From: Streptococcus mitis
GTDB lineage: Bacteria; Bacillota; Bacilli; Lactobacillales; Streptococcaceae
DNA length: 64,000 bases
Assembly: GCF_013305725.1 (NCBI RefSeq)
Contig: NZ_CP047883.1
Coordinates: 1,715,001 to 1,779,000, forward strand
Direction: 5' to 3'
The position numbers and the translations under genes are program-made. Below are positions 8,829 to 16,395 of the stretch, one piece after another. The notes beneath the pieces are model-generated. The model ran no database searches and was not told the DNA's origin. It worked only from the letters and a program-made list of their open reading frames with translations. Each line of letters begins with the position of its first letter. Position 1 is the stretch's first letter.

Positions 8829-9377
8829 TTAAGCATAAGGTTGCAATTCTGGGTTAATTGGTGTATTGGCTAGATTGTTGGCATAGTTACATAGGCTTGC
8901 TAGGCTGACACCAAGAACCACATCCAAGGCATTTTGTTGGGTGTAGCCTGCTTCTAAAAACTCAGCCAAGGCTTCATCACCTACACGACCCTTGGTATTG
9001 ATTACCGCCAAGGTAAACTTAGCTAAGGTGTCCAATTTAGGATCTGTTTCAATTGGAGTACGATTGCGAAGGGCTTGCAGAAGGTCATCATTCATCTGGA
9101 TTTGTTTGATTGAAAAGGCGGTGTGACCTGCGACACAGAAGGCACAACCATTGGTCACAGCTGCCGTGATTTGCACCACTTCGCGCTCAACAGGTGTCAG
9201 GCTATTGCGACGGTTAATAGCTCCGACAGTACGGTAAGCCTCTAAAGCAGTAGGTGCATTAGCCAAGAGACCGATTAGGTTAGGAATATAGCCATTGTTA
9301 TCTTTTTCTACTGTTTCAAGAACCTCTTTCACTTCTGCTGGCGCTGATTCTACTGTATGAATTGTAAATGTTGTCAT
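8829..9377 (-). CDS. AhpD/carboxymuconolactone decarboxylase-family protein
   Basis: A 182-residue all-helical protein of the AhpD-like peroxidase family. The redox motif is clear: Glu in VEREVV, then CAFC with His three residues later (CAFCVAGH), the E-x-CxxC-xxx-H arrangement of alkylhydroperoxidase AhpD. It likely reduces peroxides or disulfides in the cytoplasm; the electron partner is unknown. ATG codons at 9380 and 9377 both follow AGAGG; 9377 has the better spacing. No ahpC is next to it. The gene is monocistronic between two terminators. Confidence 0.85.
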   Translation of the reverse strand: MTTFTIHTVESAPAEVKEVLETVEKDNNGYIPNLIGLLANAPTALEAYRTVGAINRRNSLTPVEREVVQITAAVTNGCAFCVAGHTAFSIKQIQMNDDLLQALRNRTPIETDPKLDTLAKFTLAVINTKGRVGDEALAEFLEAGYTQQNALDVVLGVSLASLCNYANNLANTPINPELQPYA

Positions 9378-9485
9378 CATAAAACCTCTTTTCATGTTGT
9401 TGAAATCTAGTCTATCACAGATTCTATACCGTGTATAATATATATTTTAAATTACACTGATAGAAATTTTTTATGAAAGCAAAAA

Positions 9486-9506
9486 AATCACACGCGATGT
9501 GTGATT
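9486..9506 (-). terminator. Terminator of the symporter gene
   Basis: Near-perfect hairpin AATCACAC / GTGTGATT followed on the minus strand by seven T, three bases after the symporter stop codon. Confidence 0.88.
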
Positions 9507-9509
9507 TCA

Positions 9510-10832
9510 TTATTTATTAAAATACTTTTTAGTCTCAGCAATAACGACTGGCGATAAAACTAAGAGGGCAATCAAGTTCGGCAGAGCCATCAAGGCATTG
9601 ACAATATCTGCGATAATCCAAACCATATCCAACTCGATAAATCCTCCCAACAAGACCATGAGTACAAAGACCACACGGTAGAGCCAGATAAAGCGAACCC
9701 CAAAGAGAAACTCGAAACAGCGTTCTCCGTAATAGTTCCAACCTAGAATCGTTGTAAAGGCAAAGAGCACAAGGAAGATGGTCAAAAGGGCAGGTCCAAA
9801 GTGTGAAAAGACTGTTGAGAAGGCTGACTGAGTCAAGGCAACCCCATTCAAATCACCACTCCAAACACCAGTTACCAAGATGGTTAAACCAGTCAAGGTA
9901 CAGATAATGAGGGTATCAATAAAGGTTCCTGTCATGGAAATCAAGCCTTGCTCTACTGGTTCATTTGTCTTAGCCGCAGCTGCTGCAATCGGAGCCGAAC
10001 CCAGACCAGATTCGTTTGAGAACACACCACGCGCAACACCATTTTGAATAGCCATCCGAATGCTAGCACCGGCAAATCCACCTACCGCAGCAACTGGACT
10101 AAAAGCGGATGTCAAGATTAAAGCGATTGTAGCAGGTATTTTCCCGATATTAAAGAAAATAACTGTAAGAGTTCCCAAAATATAAATAATAGCCATAAAA
10201 GGAACAACAGTAGTTGAAACCTTAGAAATGGACTTGAGTCCTCCAAAGACTGCAATTGCTACAAATACTGACAAGACAAGAGCGGTGATGGCTGGCGAAA
10301 TAGTTGTTGTATTTTGGATAGATTCTGTAATCGAGTTGACCTGGGTGAAGGTTCCGATTCCCAACAAAGCTACTAGCACACCTGCCAGGGCAAAGAAGAT
10401 AGCAAGGGGACGCCACTTTTCTCCCATCCCTAGAAGGATATAGTGCATGGGACCTCCCGCTACTGCACCATGGTCGTCCTTGGTACGGTATTTAATGGCT
10501 AATAATCCTTCCGCATACTTGGTTGCCATTCCAAAGAAAGCAGCCATCCACATCCAAAAGAGGGCTCCTGGGCCACCGACCTTGATAGCCGTCGCCACCC
10601 CGATAATATTTCCCGTACCAACTGTCGCTGCGAGTGCTGTACACAAGGCCGCAAAACTGGATACATCGCCATGCCCTTTGTCCTTAGTAAAAATAAGCTG
10701 GAAGGCCTTTGGCAGACGCAAAATCTGCAAAAGTCCTAGACGGGCAGTTAGGTAAATCCCTGTCCCAACCAATAAAATCAAGAGGGGTGGACCCCAAGCA
10801 AAAGCATCAATTGATTTAAGCAATTCTAACAT
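9510..10832 (-). CDS. Alanine/glycine:cation symporter (AGCS family)
   Basis: A 440-residue integral membrane protein with about 11 spans, in the sodium:alanine/glycine symporter family. Family signatures are present: GTGNIIGVATAI in the first third, and NESGLGSAPIAAAAAKTNEPVEQGL, the conserved AGCS block. It takes up alanine or glycine with a cation. The upstream glycine riboswitch (10928-11011) points to glycine-responsive expression, and supports glycine or alanine as substrate. Own promoter at 11088-11116 and its own terminator. Confidence 0.93.
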   Translation of the reverse strand: MLELLKSIDAFAWGPPLLILLVGTGIYLTARLGLLQILRLPKAFQLIFTKDKGHGDVSSFAALCTALAATVGTGNIIGVATAIKVGGPGALFWMWMAAFFGMATKYAEGLLAIKYRTKDDHGAVAGGPMHYILLGMGEKWRPLAIFFALAGVLVALLGIGTFTQVNSITESIQNTTTISPAITALVLSVFVAIAVFGGLKSISKVSTTVVPFMAIIYILGTLTVIFFNIGKIPATIALILTSAFSPVAAVGGFAGASIRMAIQNGVARGVFSNESGLGSAPIAAAAAKTNEPVEQGLISMTGTFIDTLIICTLTGLTILVTGVWSGDLNGVALTQSAFSTVFSHFGPALLTIFLVLFAFTTILGWNYYGERCFEFLFGVRFIWLYRVVFVLMVLLGGFIELDMVWIIADIVNALMALPNLIALLVLSPVVIAETKKYFNK

Positions 10833-10865
10833 TTCCTTCTCCTATCTTTTCAACCCCAAAAGAAA

Positions 10866-10890
10866 GAGCACATGCAAGATACATGTACTC
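10866..10890 (-). terminator. Terminator in the expression platform of the glycine riboswitch
   Basis: On the minus strand GAGTACATG, short loop, CATGTGCTC followed by TTTCTTTT, between the aptamer and the symporter start. This is the likely switch structure controlled by the aptamer. Confidence 0.75.
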
Positions 10891-10927
10891 TGGAATGCTT
10901 AGATAAATGCTAAAAAGCGGTCTATCC

Positions 10928-11011
10928 TAGCTCTGTCCTTTTACCTGAGAGTTTGAGCAGTTGCCTGCCTTGCCCCTTCGGTGCCTTTACGGTCTCTCCA
11001 GAGTTCCGTCC
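10928..11011 (-). promoter_or_regulatory. Glycine riboswitch aptamer
   Basis: The minus strand contains the glycine aptamer core in order: GGAACTCTGGAGAGACC, then GCACCGAAGGGGCAA, then CTCTCAGGTAAAAGGACAGAG. Only one complete aptamer is seen, upstream of the AGCS symporter, as known for streptococcal glycine riboswitches. A terminator hairpin at 10866-10890 follows. Glycine binding is expected to change transcription into the symporter gene; the direction (on or off) is not decided by sequence alone. Confidence 0.92.
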
Positions 11012-11087
11012 ATTTACAGTCATGGAAAATCAAACGATTTACCACTTCTATTAAACTTCATTCGGTGTTGGTATTTAATTGATTCTT

Positions 11088-11116
11088 ATTTTACAAAAAA
11101 TGTTGGCTTTTGTCAA
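11088..11116 (-). promoter_or_regulatory. Promoter of the glycine riboswitch transcript
   Basis: -35 TTGACA (11111-11116), 17-base spacer, -10 TAAAAT (11088-11093). Transcription would begin near 11081 and run into the aptamer. Confidence 0.88.
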
Positions 11117-11174
11117 TGTGTTTATTAGTAAAACTTAATTCAACAGTTTTTACTGTATAAAGCCCAGAATACTG

Positions 11175-13511
11175 CTATCCTTTAAAAGTGACAATAGTCG
11201 CACCACTGCCTCCCGCATTTTGTGGGGCATAGCCGAAACTCTTGACATGTTTGTTTCTTTGTAGGTATTTGGTGACACCTTCACGGATAACACCTGTTCC
11301 GATACCATGGATGATATCAACTTGAGCCATATTGTTAAGCAAGGCTTGGTCGATAAAGGCATCTAGCTCATTCATAGCTTCTTCATAGCGTTTTCCTCGA
11401 AGATCCAGTCTGGCTTGTGGACCACGACCAGAAGTTCGTTTCACAACATTGACTTGTTTCTTCTTGACCTGCTTTTCTTGCTGAGCTTGAACAAGGTCAA
11501 ATTCTTTCTCTTCCAAGGTCATCTTAATCAATCCGACTTGGGCTTCCCAGCGGCCGTCCTTGAGTTGACTGGTCAAGGTACCTCGCTGACCATAGCTGAG
11601 CACCACGATATCATCTCCCACCTTTGGAGCTCGTTTTTTCTTGGCCTTTTGAAGGACCTTGTTTTTAGACAAATCTACTTTTTCAGGAGCCAATTTTTTC
11701 AACTTGGCCTTGGCTTCAATAATTTCGTGGGGCTTGAGTTGAGATTTACTATGGAGATTTTTAAGAATCTGGTCACTCTCACTTAGGGCCATGTCCACAA
11801 TCTCAGCAGCCTGTTCACGCGCCTTATTAAGCTCGGTTTCCTTTTCACGATTGAGCTCGTTGTAAAGTTTTTTGAGAGCACGGTTCATCTTGAGATTTTC
11901 TTGCTCCACCTCACGGATATTGTCCAAGCGTTTACGACTTTCAAGCGTCTGCTCTTCCAGTTGCTCAATAATCCGGTTGACATCATTGTCCTGATCGACC
12001 TGCTGGCTAGCATCTCCTACGATAACTTCAGATAGTCCTAGACGTTTGGCAATTTCAAAGGCATTGCTTCGACCAGGAACACCCTGCATAAAGCGATAGG
12101 TCGGGCGAAGAGTTGCAGTATCAAACTCCATGCTGGCATTTTGCACAAAGGCTGTCTCGATACCGTAGGCCTTGAGCTCTGGATAGTGAGTAGTAGCCAT
12201 AGTCTTGACTTGACGCAGGCGAAGGTCCTCTAAAATAGCCATAGCAAGGGCTGCTCCTTCTTGAGGATCTGTACCAGCCCCCAACTCATCCAAGAGTAAG
12301 AGTGAATGTTGGTTGACCTTGCCAAGAATATCCACAATATTGGTCATGTGGCTAGAGAAGGTAGACAAGCTCTGTTCAATAGACTGTTCATCGCCAATAT
12401 CAGCAAAAATTTCTTCAAAAATACCAACACGACTTCCCTTGTCTGCTAAAATCGGCAAACCGGACTGGGCCATAACCTGTGTCAAGCCCAGAGTTTTAAG
12501 CATGATGGTCTTCCCACCTGTATTGGGACCTGTAATGACAATCGCTGTTAAATCTTGACCAAAATGGACATCATTTGCAACGGCATTTTTGACCAAAGGA
12601 TGGCAGACATGGAGCAGTTGAATCTCTTGATTTTCTGATAGCTGAGGAACTACTGCTTGCCTTTCTTGGATAAAACGAAGCTTGGCACGAATCAAATCCA
12701 AACGGCCGATAATCCAAGCATCATTGGCAATCTCAGCCGCATGAGGGCGAACACGCTCAGAAATTTCTTGGAGAATGCGAAGCATTTCATAGCGCTCATC
12801 TGCTCGTAAACTGGCAATTTCTTCGCTCAGTTTGACCACCTCACGGGGTTCAATATAGACGGTATTTCCACTAGCAGAAATATCATGAACGACACCTGCA
12901 ATCTTATTGCGGTAGGTGTTTTTGACAGGTAGAACCTGACGGCCATTTCTACTGGCAACAATCCCTTCTGTCAACATCTGCGCTTTTTGTTTGAGCAAAT
13001 CTTGCAAGACATCGCGTACCTGACTCTCGCTATCATGGATTTTTCGACGGATGCGCGCCAATTCTTCACTGGCAAAATTTTCAATGAAACCTGCATCATT
13101 AAAGGCCTGAAGATTTCCTTGTAATTGCGGAAAATCATGTAATTTCTCAAACCAAAGAGCTAATTCTTCCAAGCTGACATTTTCCAGATTGGCGTAAAAA
13201 CTTTGCAGTTCTCGGCTGGCAAGAAGCACGCGCTTCAAGAGGAGGAACTCCTCGATATTGAGGTCCGCTCCCATCTCCAACCGCTTGCAGACTCCTGCGA
13301 TTTCCTTGGTTGCAAGAATGGTAAAATGCGGTTGCTCAACAAAGAGTGCCTGCATTTCCTTCATCTCAGCAAAAGCCTGTTTGATTTTATCTGCCTTAGC
13401 AGTCGGAGCCAGCTGTCTCAATTGCTCCAAGCCCTGCTCGGTCAACAAATGGGGTTCAAACAAGGCCTTGACCTTATTGAACTCTAATGTTTCTAATATT
13501 TTCTTGTTCAT
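11175..13511 (-). CDS. mutS2: Endonuclease MutS2
   Basis: MutS2 acts on branched DNA and collided ribosomes, and suppresses homologous recombination. The 778-residue protein shows the MutS core and ATPase: Walker A GPNTGGKT, Walker [13 protein letters not shown], then a long coiled coil (about residues 510-640), a KOW-like stretch [15 protein letters not shown], and the C-terminal Smr nuclease domain with [11 protein letters not shown] and [11 protein letters not shown]. It lacks the mismatch-recognition N-terminal domain of MutS1. A BOX element separates it from cvpA upstream. Confidence 0.96.
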   Translation of the reverse strand: MNKKILETLEFNKVKALFEPHLLTEQGLEQLRQLAPTAKADKIKQAFAEMKEMQALFVEQPHFTILATKEIAGVCKRLEMGADLNIEEFLLLKRVLLASRELQSFYANLENVSLEELALWFEKLHDFPQLQGNLQAFNDAGFIENFASEELARIRRKIHDSESQVRDVLQDLLKQKAQMLTEGIVASRNGRQVLPVKNTYRNKIAGVVHDISASGNTVYIEPREVVKLSEEIASLRADERYEMLRILQEISERVRPHAAEIANDAWIIGRLDLIRAKLRFIQERQAVVPQLSENQEIQLLHVCHPLVKNAVANDVHFGQDLTAIVITGPNTGGKTIMLKTLGLTQVMAQSGLPILADKGSRVGIFEEIFADIGDEQSIEQSLSTFSSHMTNIVDILGKVNQHSLLLLDELGAGTDPQEGAALAMAILEDLRLRQVKTMATTHYPELKAYGIETAFVQNASMEFDTATLRPTYRFMQGVPGRSNAFEIAKRLGLSEVIVGDASQQVDQDNDVNRIIEQLEEQTLESRKRLDNIREVEQENLKMNRALKKLYNELNREKETELNKAREQAAEIVDMALSESDQILKNLHSKSQLKPHEIIEAKAKLKKLAPEKVDLSKNKVLQKAKKKRAPKVGDDIVVLSYGQRGTLTSQLKDGRWEAQVGLIKMTLEEKEFDLVQAQQEKQVKKKQVNVVKRTSGRGPQARLDLRGKRYEEAMNELDAFIDQALLNNMAQVDIIHGIGTGVIREGVTKYLQRNKHVKSFGYAPQNAGGSGATIVTFKG

Positions 13512-13546
13512 CTTTATTTCCTTGTTTTTGAATGTCTAGGTGTGGT

Positions 13547-13660
13547 ATACTCAATGAAAATCAAAGAGCAAACTAGGAAGCTAGCCACAGGCTGCTCAAA
13601 AGAGTGTTTTGAGATTGCAGATGGAAGCTGACGTAGTTTGAAGAGATTTTCAAAGAGTAT
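13547..13660 (-). repeat. BOX element (shortened)
   Basis: On the plus strand it runs from ATACTCAATGAAAATCAAAG (boxC end) to TTTTCAAAGAGTAT (boxA end), so the BOX reads A-to-C on the minus strand. The boxB hairpin arms CTCAAAA/TTTTGAG are present; much of boxA is lost, as in the copy at 8664. It lies between cvpA and mutS2, 36 bases before the mutS2 start. Confidence 0.88.
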
Positions 13661-13702
13661 TAGCTTTTTACATTCTGATAGATTCTTGTCAATCTGTAAA
13701 CA

Positions 13703-13727
13703 AAGGGCTAGGAAAACTCCTGCCCTT
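13703..13727 (-). terminator. Hairpin at the 3' end of cvpA
   Basis: On the minus strand AAAGGGC AGGA, short loop, TCCT AGCCCTTT, directly at the cvpA stop, followed by a short T-rich stretch (TGTTTAC). Probably a moderate terminator between cvpA and mutS2. Confidence 0.6.
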
Positions 13728-13728
13728 T

Positions 13729-14277
13729 TTATCCGATTAAATTTGTCACCCAGATTTGTTTGAGCCAACTGGTTGTTACCGGTATGCTCTGGATGATGTG
13801 TTTTGCGACAATACTCTTTTCAAGAGGATTTTGTATAGCTGCCATGGGAATGGTCGCCAAGATGGTCAAGACCATTTGCAAGACAAATAAGGTTACCAAC
13901 ATGGACAATATCCCTGCTGTAACTTGGAACAACTTACCACCCAGTTTTTTACTAGGAATCAAGTGTAAGAGGAGACCAAGCAAACGACCGATGCTATAGA
14001 CTATCCCAAATACAAGCAAGTAGCCGATACCCGCGTAAAAGACCTTATCCAACTGAAAGAGTTGATCCGATGGGAAAAAGAAAGTTCCCTGACCTTCCTG
14101 CGGATTTGCATAAGGGACCAACAAATGAAATTGCTCTCCAAGTCCCTTATAAAACTGGCCAGCCACAAAAGCCGATGCCATAGCTGAAATAAGGTAATAA
14201 ACCTGTAAGAGCAGGCCTCTCCGATAGCCGATATAAAATCCCCAAGCCAAGACCAATAGAAGAAGGAGTGAAATCAT
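13729..14277 (-). CDS. CvpA family membrane protein
   Basis: A 182-residue protein with four or more hydrophobic segments, in the CvpA (colicin V production) family. It starts ISLLLLLVLAWGFYIGYRRGLLLQ, the typical CvpA N-terminus with the G-x-x-R-G turn. Function in Gram-positives is not settled; in Firmicutes it is often next to zapA and mutS2, as here. Its start overlaps the zapA stop by 4 bases (ATGA), which shows translational coupling. Confidence 0.85.
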   Translation of the reverse strand: MISLLLLLVLAWGFYIGYRRGLLLQVYYLISAMASAFVAGQFYKGLGEQFHLLVPYANPQEGQGTFFFPSDQLFQLDKVFYAGIGYLLVFGIVYSIGRLLGLLLHLIPSKKLGGKLFQVTAGILSMLVTLFVLQMVLTILATIPMAAIQNPLEKSIVAKHIIQSIPVTTSWLKQIWVTNLIG

Positions 14278-14576
14278 AAGGAATCCTCAATCTTGCTCTG
14301 TTCTTGCTTGCAAGTCACAAGCTTGTGACGGAGTTCTTCTAATTCTTGCTCCTTATCATCAAATTCAATCTCACGGCTGAGCTGAGTTGATAAACAGTTG
14401 ACCGCCAACAAAAGAGCGATTGTTTCATCATCTGCACTAGGCATTTGTTCTTTAATTGCTTGGTATTTTTCTGTCGCAACCTTGGCGATTTCCTCCATAA
14501 AAAGGTTATCATGCTCGCTTGTCAAGGTTAATGATTTTTTCCCGAATGTAAATTTGAATCGATTTAGATTTGCCAT
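14274..14576 (-). CDS. zapA: Cell division protein ZapA
   Basis: A 100-residue cytoplasmic protein that bundles FtsZ filaments at the Z-ring. N-terminal half is the beta-rich globular head (NLNRFKFTFGKKSLTLTS) and the rest is a coiled coil ending in EQELEELRHKLVTCKQEQSK. The frame extends to a GTG nine bases upstream, but that GTG is part of the GAGGTG ribosome site, so the ATG at 14576 is chosen. First gene of zapA-cvpA(-mutS2), divergent from rnhC. Confidence 0.85.
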   Translation of the reverse strand: MANLNRFKFTFGKKSLTLTSEHDNLFMEEIAKVATEKYQAIKEQMPSADDETIALLLAVNCLSTQLSREIEFDDKEQELEELRHKLVTCKQEQSKIEDSL

Positions 14577-14649
14577 AAAATTCACCTCACGATATTATAC
14601 CAAAATTCGCTAATTTTGTCAGTTTTTACAAATTTGCCTGCTTTTGTGG

Positions 14650-14655
14650 TACAAT
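14650..14655 (+). promoter_or_regulatory. Extended -10 of the rnhC promoter
   Basis: TGTGGTACAAT: an extended -10 with TACAAT at 14650-14655. A -35 is not clear. The ATG of rnhC is at 14663, only 8 bases downstream of the -10, so the transcript should begin at or next to the start codon. Confidence 0.7.
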
Positions 14656-14662
14656 AGAAACT

Positions 14663-15544
14663 ATGGCAAGTATAACACTCACACCAAGCGAAAAGGAGAT
14701 TCAGGCTTTTCTTGAACACTATCAAACCAGTCTGGCTCCCAGCAAGAATCCCTATATTCGCTACTTTTTGCGACTACCTCAAGCAACGGTTTCTATCTAT
14801 ACTTCTGGAAAGGTCTTGCTTCAGGGTGAAGGAGCTGAAAAATATGCTAGTTTCTTTGGCTATGAGGTTGTAGAGGAAAACAGGGGTCAAAATTTCCCTT
14901 TGATTGGGACAGATGAGGTAGGGAATGGTTCCTACTTTGGTGGGCTTGCAGTTGTGGCTTCCTTTGTCACACCTGACCAGCATGCCTTCTTGCGAAAACT
15001 AGGTGTGGGGGATTCTAAGACTCTGACAGACCAAAAGATCCGTCAGATTGCCCCTATCCTCAAAGAAAAAATCCAGCACCAGGCACTGCTTCTCTCACCA
15101 AGCAAGTACAACGAGGTCATCGGAGACCGCTACAACGCTGTTTCGGTTAAGGTGGCCCTCCATAATCAGGCTATCTATCTCCTTCTTCAAAAAGGTGTTC
15201 AGCCTGAGAAAATTGTGATTGATGCCTTTACCAGTGCTAAAAATTATGACAAGTACTTGGCACAAGAGGCCAATCGTTTCAGCAATCCTATCAGCTTAGA
15301 AGAAAAGGCTGAGGGCAAATACTTGGCTGTCGCAGTTTCTTCTATCATTGCGCGTGATCTCTTTCTGGAAAATCTTGAAAATCTAGGACGAGAGCTGGGC
15401 TATCAACTTCCAAGTGGAGCTGGAACGACTTCTGATAAGGTAGCTAGCCAGATTTTGCAAGCCTATGGTATGCAAGGACTCAATTTCTGCGCCAAACTGC
15501 ACTTTAAAAATACTGAAAAAGCGAAAAAACGCTTAGAAAGGTAA
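14663..15544 (+). CDS. rnhC: Ribonuclease HIII
   Basis: Degrades RNA in RNA/DNA hybrids, removing primers and R-loops. The 293-residue protein has the N-terminal TBP-like substrate domain (about 1-80) and the RNase HII/HIII catalytic domain with [15 protein letters not shown] (DEVG motif), IVIDAF and [11 protein letters not shown] acidic sites. No ribosome site lies before the ATG at 14663 and the -10 TACAAT is 8 bases upstream, so the mRNA may be leaderless. Followed after 3 bases by lepB. Confidence 0.96.
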   Translation: MASITLTPSEKEIQAFLEHYQTSLAPSKNPYIRYFLRLPQATVSIYTSGKVLLQGEGAEKYASFFGYEVVEENRGQNFPLIGTDEVGNGSYFGGLAVVASFVTPDQHAFLRKLGVGDSKTLTDQKIRQIAPILKEKIQHQALLLSPSKYNEVIGDRYNAVSVKVALHNQAIYLLLQKGVQPEKIVIDAFTSAKNYDKYLAQEANRFSNPISLEEKAEGKYLAVAVSSIIARDLFLENLENLGRELGYQLPSGAGTTSDKVASQILQAYGMQGLNFCAKLHFKNTEKAKKRLER

Positions 15545-15547
15545 GTT

Positions 15548-16162
15548 ATGAATTCATTTAAAAATTTCTTAAAAGAGTGGGGATTGTTCCTCCTAATTCT
15601 GTCATTACTAGCTTTAAGTCGTATCTTTTTTTGGAGCAATGTTCGCGTAGAAGGGCATTCCATGGATCCTACCCTAGCGGATGGCGAAATACTCTTTGTC
15701 GTTAAGCACCTCTCTATTGACCGTTTTGATATCGTGGTGGCCCATGAGGAAGATGGCAATAAGGACATTGTCAAACGTGTCATCGGAATGCCTGGCGACA
15801 CCATCCGTTACGAAAACGATAAACTTTACATCAATGATAAAGAGACGGACGAACCTTACCTAGCTGACTACATCAAACGCTTCAAGGAGGACAAACTCCA
15901 AAGCACATACTCAGGCAAGGGATTTGAAGGAAATAAAGGAACTTTCTTTAGAAGTATTGCTGAAAAAGCCCAAGCTTTCACAGTTGATGTCAACTACAAT
16001 ACCAACTTTAGCTTTACTGTTCCAGAAGGAGAATACCTTCTCCTCGGAGACGACCGCTTGGTTTCGAGCGACAGCCGCCACGTAGGTACCTTTAAAGCAA
16101 AAGATATCACAGGGGAAGCTAAATTCCGCTTCTGGCCAATCACCCGTATCGGAACATTTTAA
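15548..16162 (+). CDS. lepB: Signal peptidase I
   Basis: Cleaves signal peptides of exported proteins at the outer face of the membrane. The 204-residue protein has one N-terminal membrane anchor (about 8-28), catalytic Ser38 in EGHSMDPTL and Lys76 in DIVKRVIGMPGD, and box E at LGDDRLVSSDSRHVG. Positions agree with the pneumococcal enzyme. Starts 3 bases after rnhC, same operon, and is followed by a terminator at 16171. Confidence 0.97.
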   Translation: MNSFKNFLKEWGLFLLILSLLALSRIFFWSNVRVEGHSMDPTLADGEILFVVKHLSIDRFDIVVAHEEDGNKDIVKRVIGMPGDTIRYENDKLYINDKETDEPYLADYIKRFKEDKLQSTYSGKGFEGNKGTFFRSIAEKAQAFTVDVNYNTNFSFTVPEGEYLLLGDDRLVSSDSRHVGTFKAKDITGEAKFRFWPITRIGTF

Positions 16163-16170
16163 GAGACCTA

Positions 16171-16200
16171 AGAGGCCGAGAATCACCAATCTCAGCCTCT
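16171..16200 (+). terminator. Terminator of rnhC-lepB
   Basis: AGAGGCCGAGA, loop, TCTCAGCCTCT (one mismatch) followed by TCTTCT, 9 bases after lepB. Confidence 0.75.
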
Positions 16201-16259
16201 TCTTCTATCGTGAGAATATGATTATTCACTATCCAGTTTGATTAAGATAGAAACAAAGT

Positions 16260-16365
16260 TATACTCAATGAAAATCAAAGAGCAAACTAGGAAGCTAGCC
16301 GCAGGCTGTACTTGAGTACGGCAAGGCGAAGCTGACGTGGTTTGAAGAGATTTTCGAAGAGTATT
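16260..16365 (-). repeat. BOX element lacking boxB
   Basis: Plus strand begins ATACTCAATGAAAATCAAAG (boxC end) and ends GAGATTTTCGAAGAGTAT (boxA end) with the TACGGCAAGGCGAAGCTGACG boxA core, so it reads A-to-C on the minus strand. boxB hairpin sequence is missing: boxC runs straight into boxA. It ends 30 bases before the recD2 start codon and so lies in its 5' leader. Confidence 0.88.
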
Positions 16366-16395
16366 AACTCTCACCTATTTATGCAAAGGAATCTT

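Noticed and set aside
16342..16395. Upstream TTG start for recD2
   Set aside because: It lies in a BOX element and has no ribosome site; the ATG at 16396 fits family length of 788 residues.
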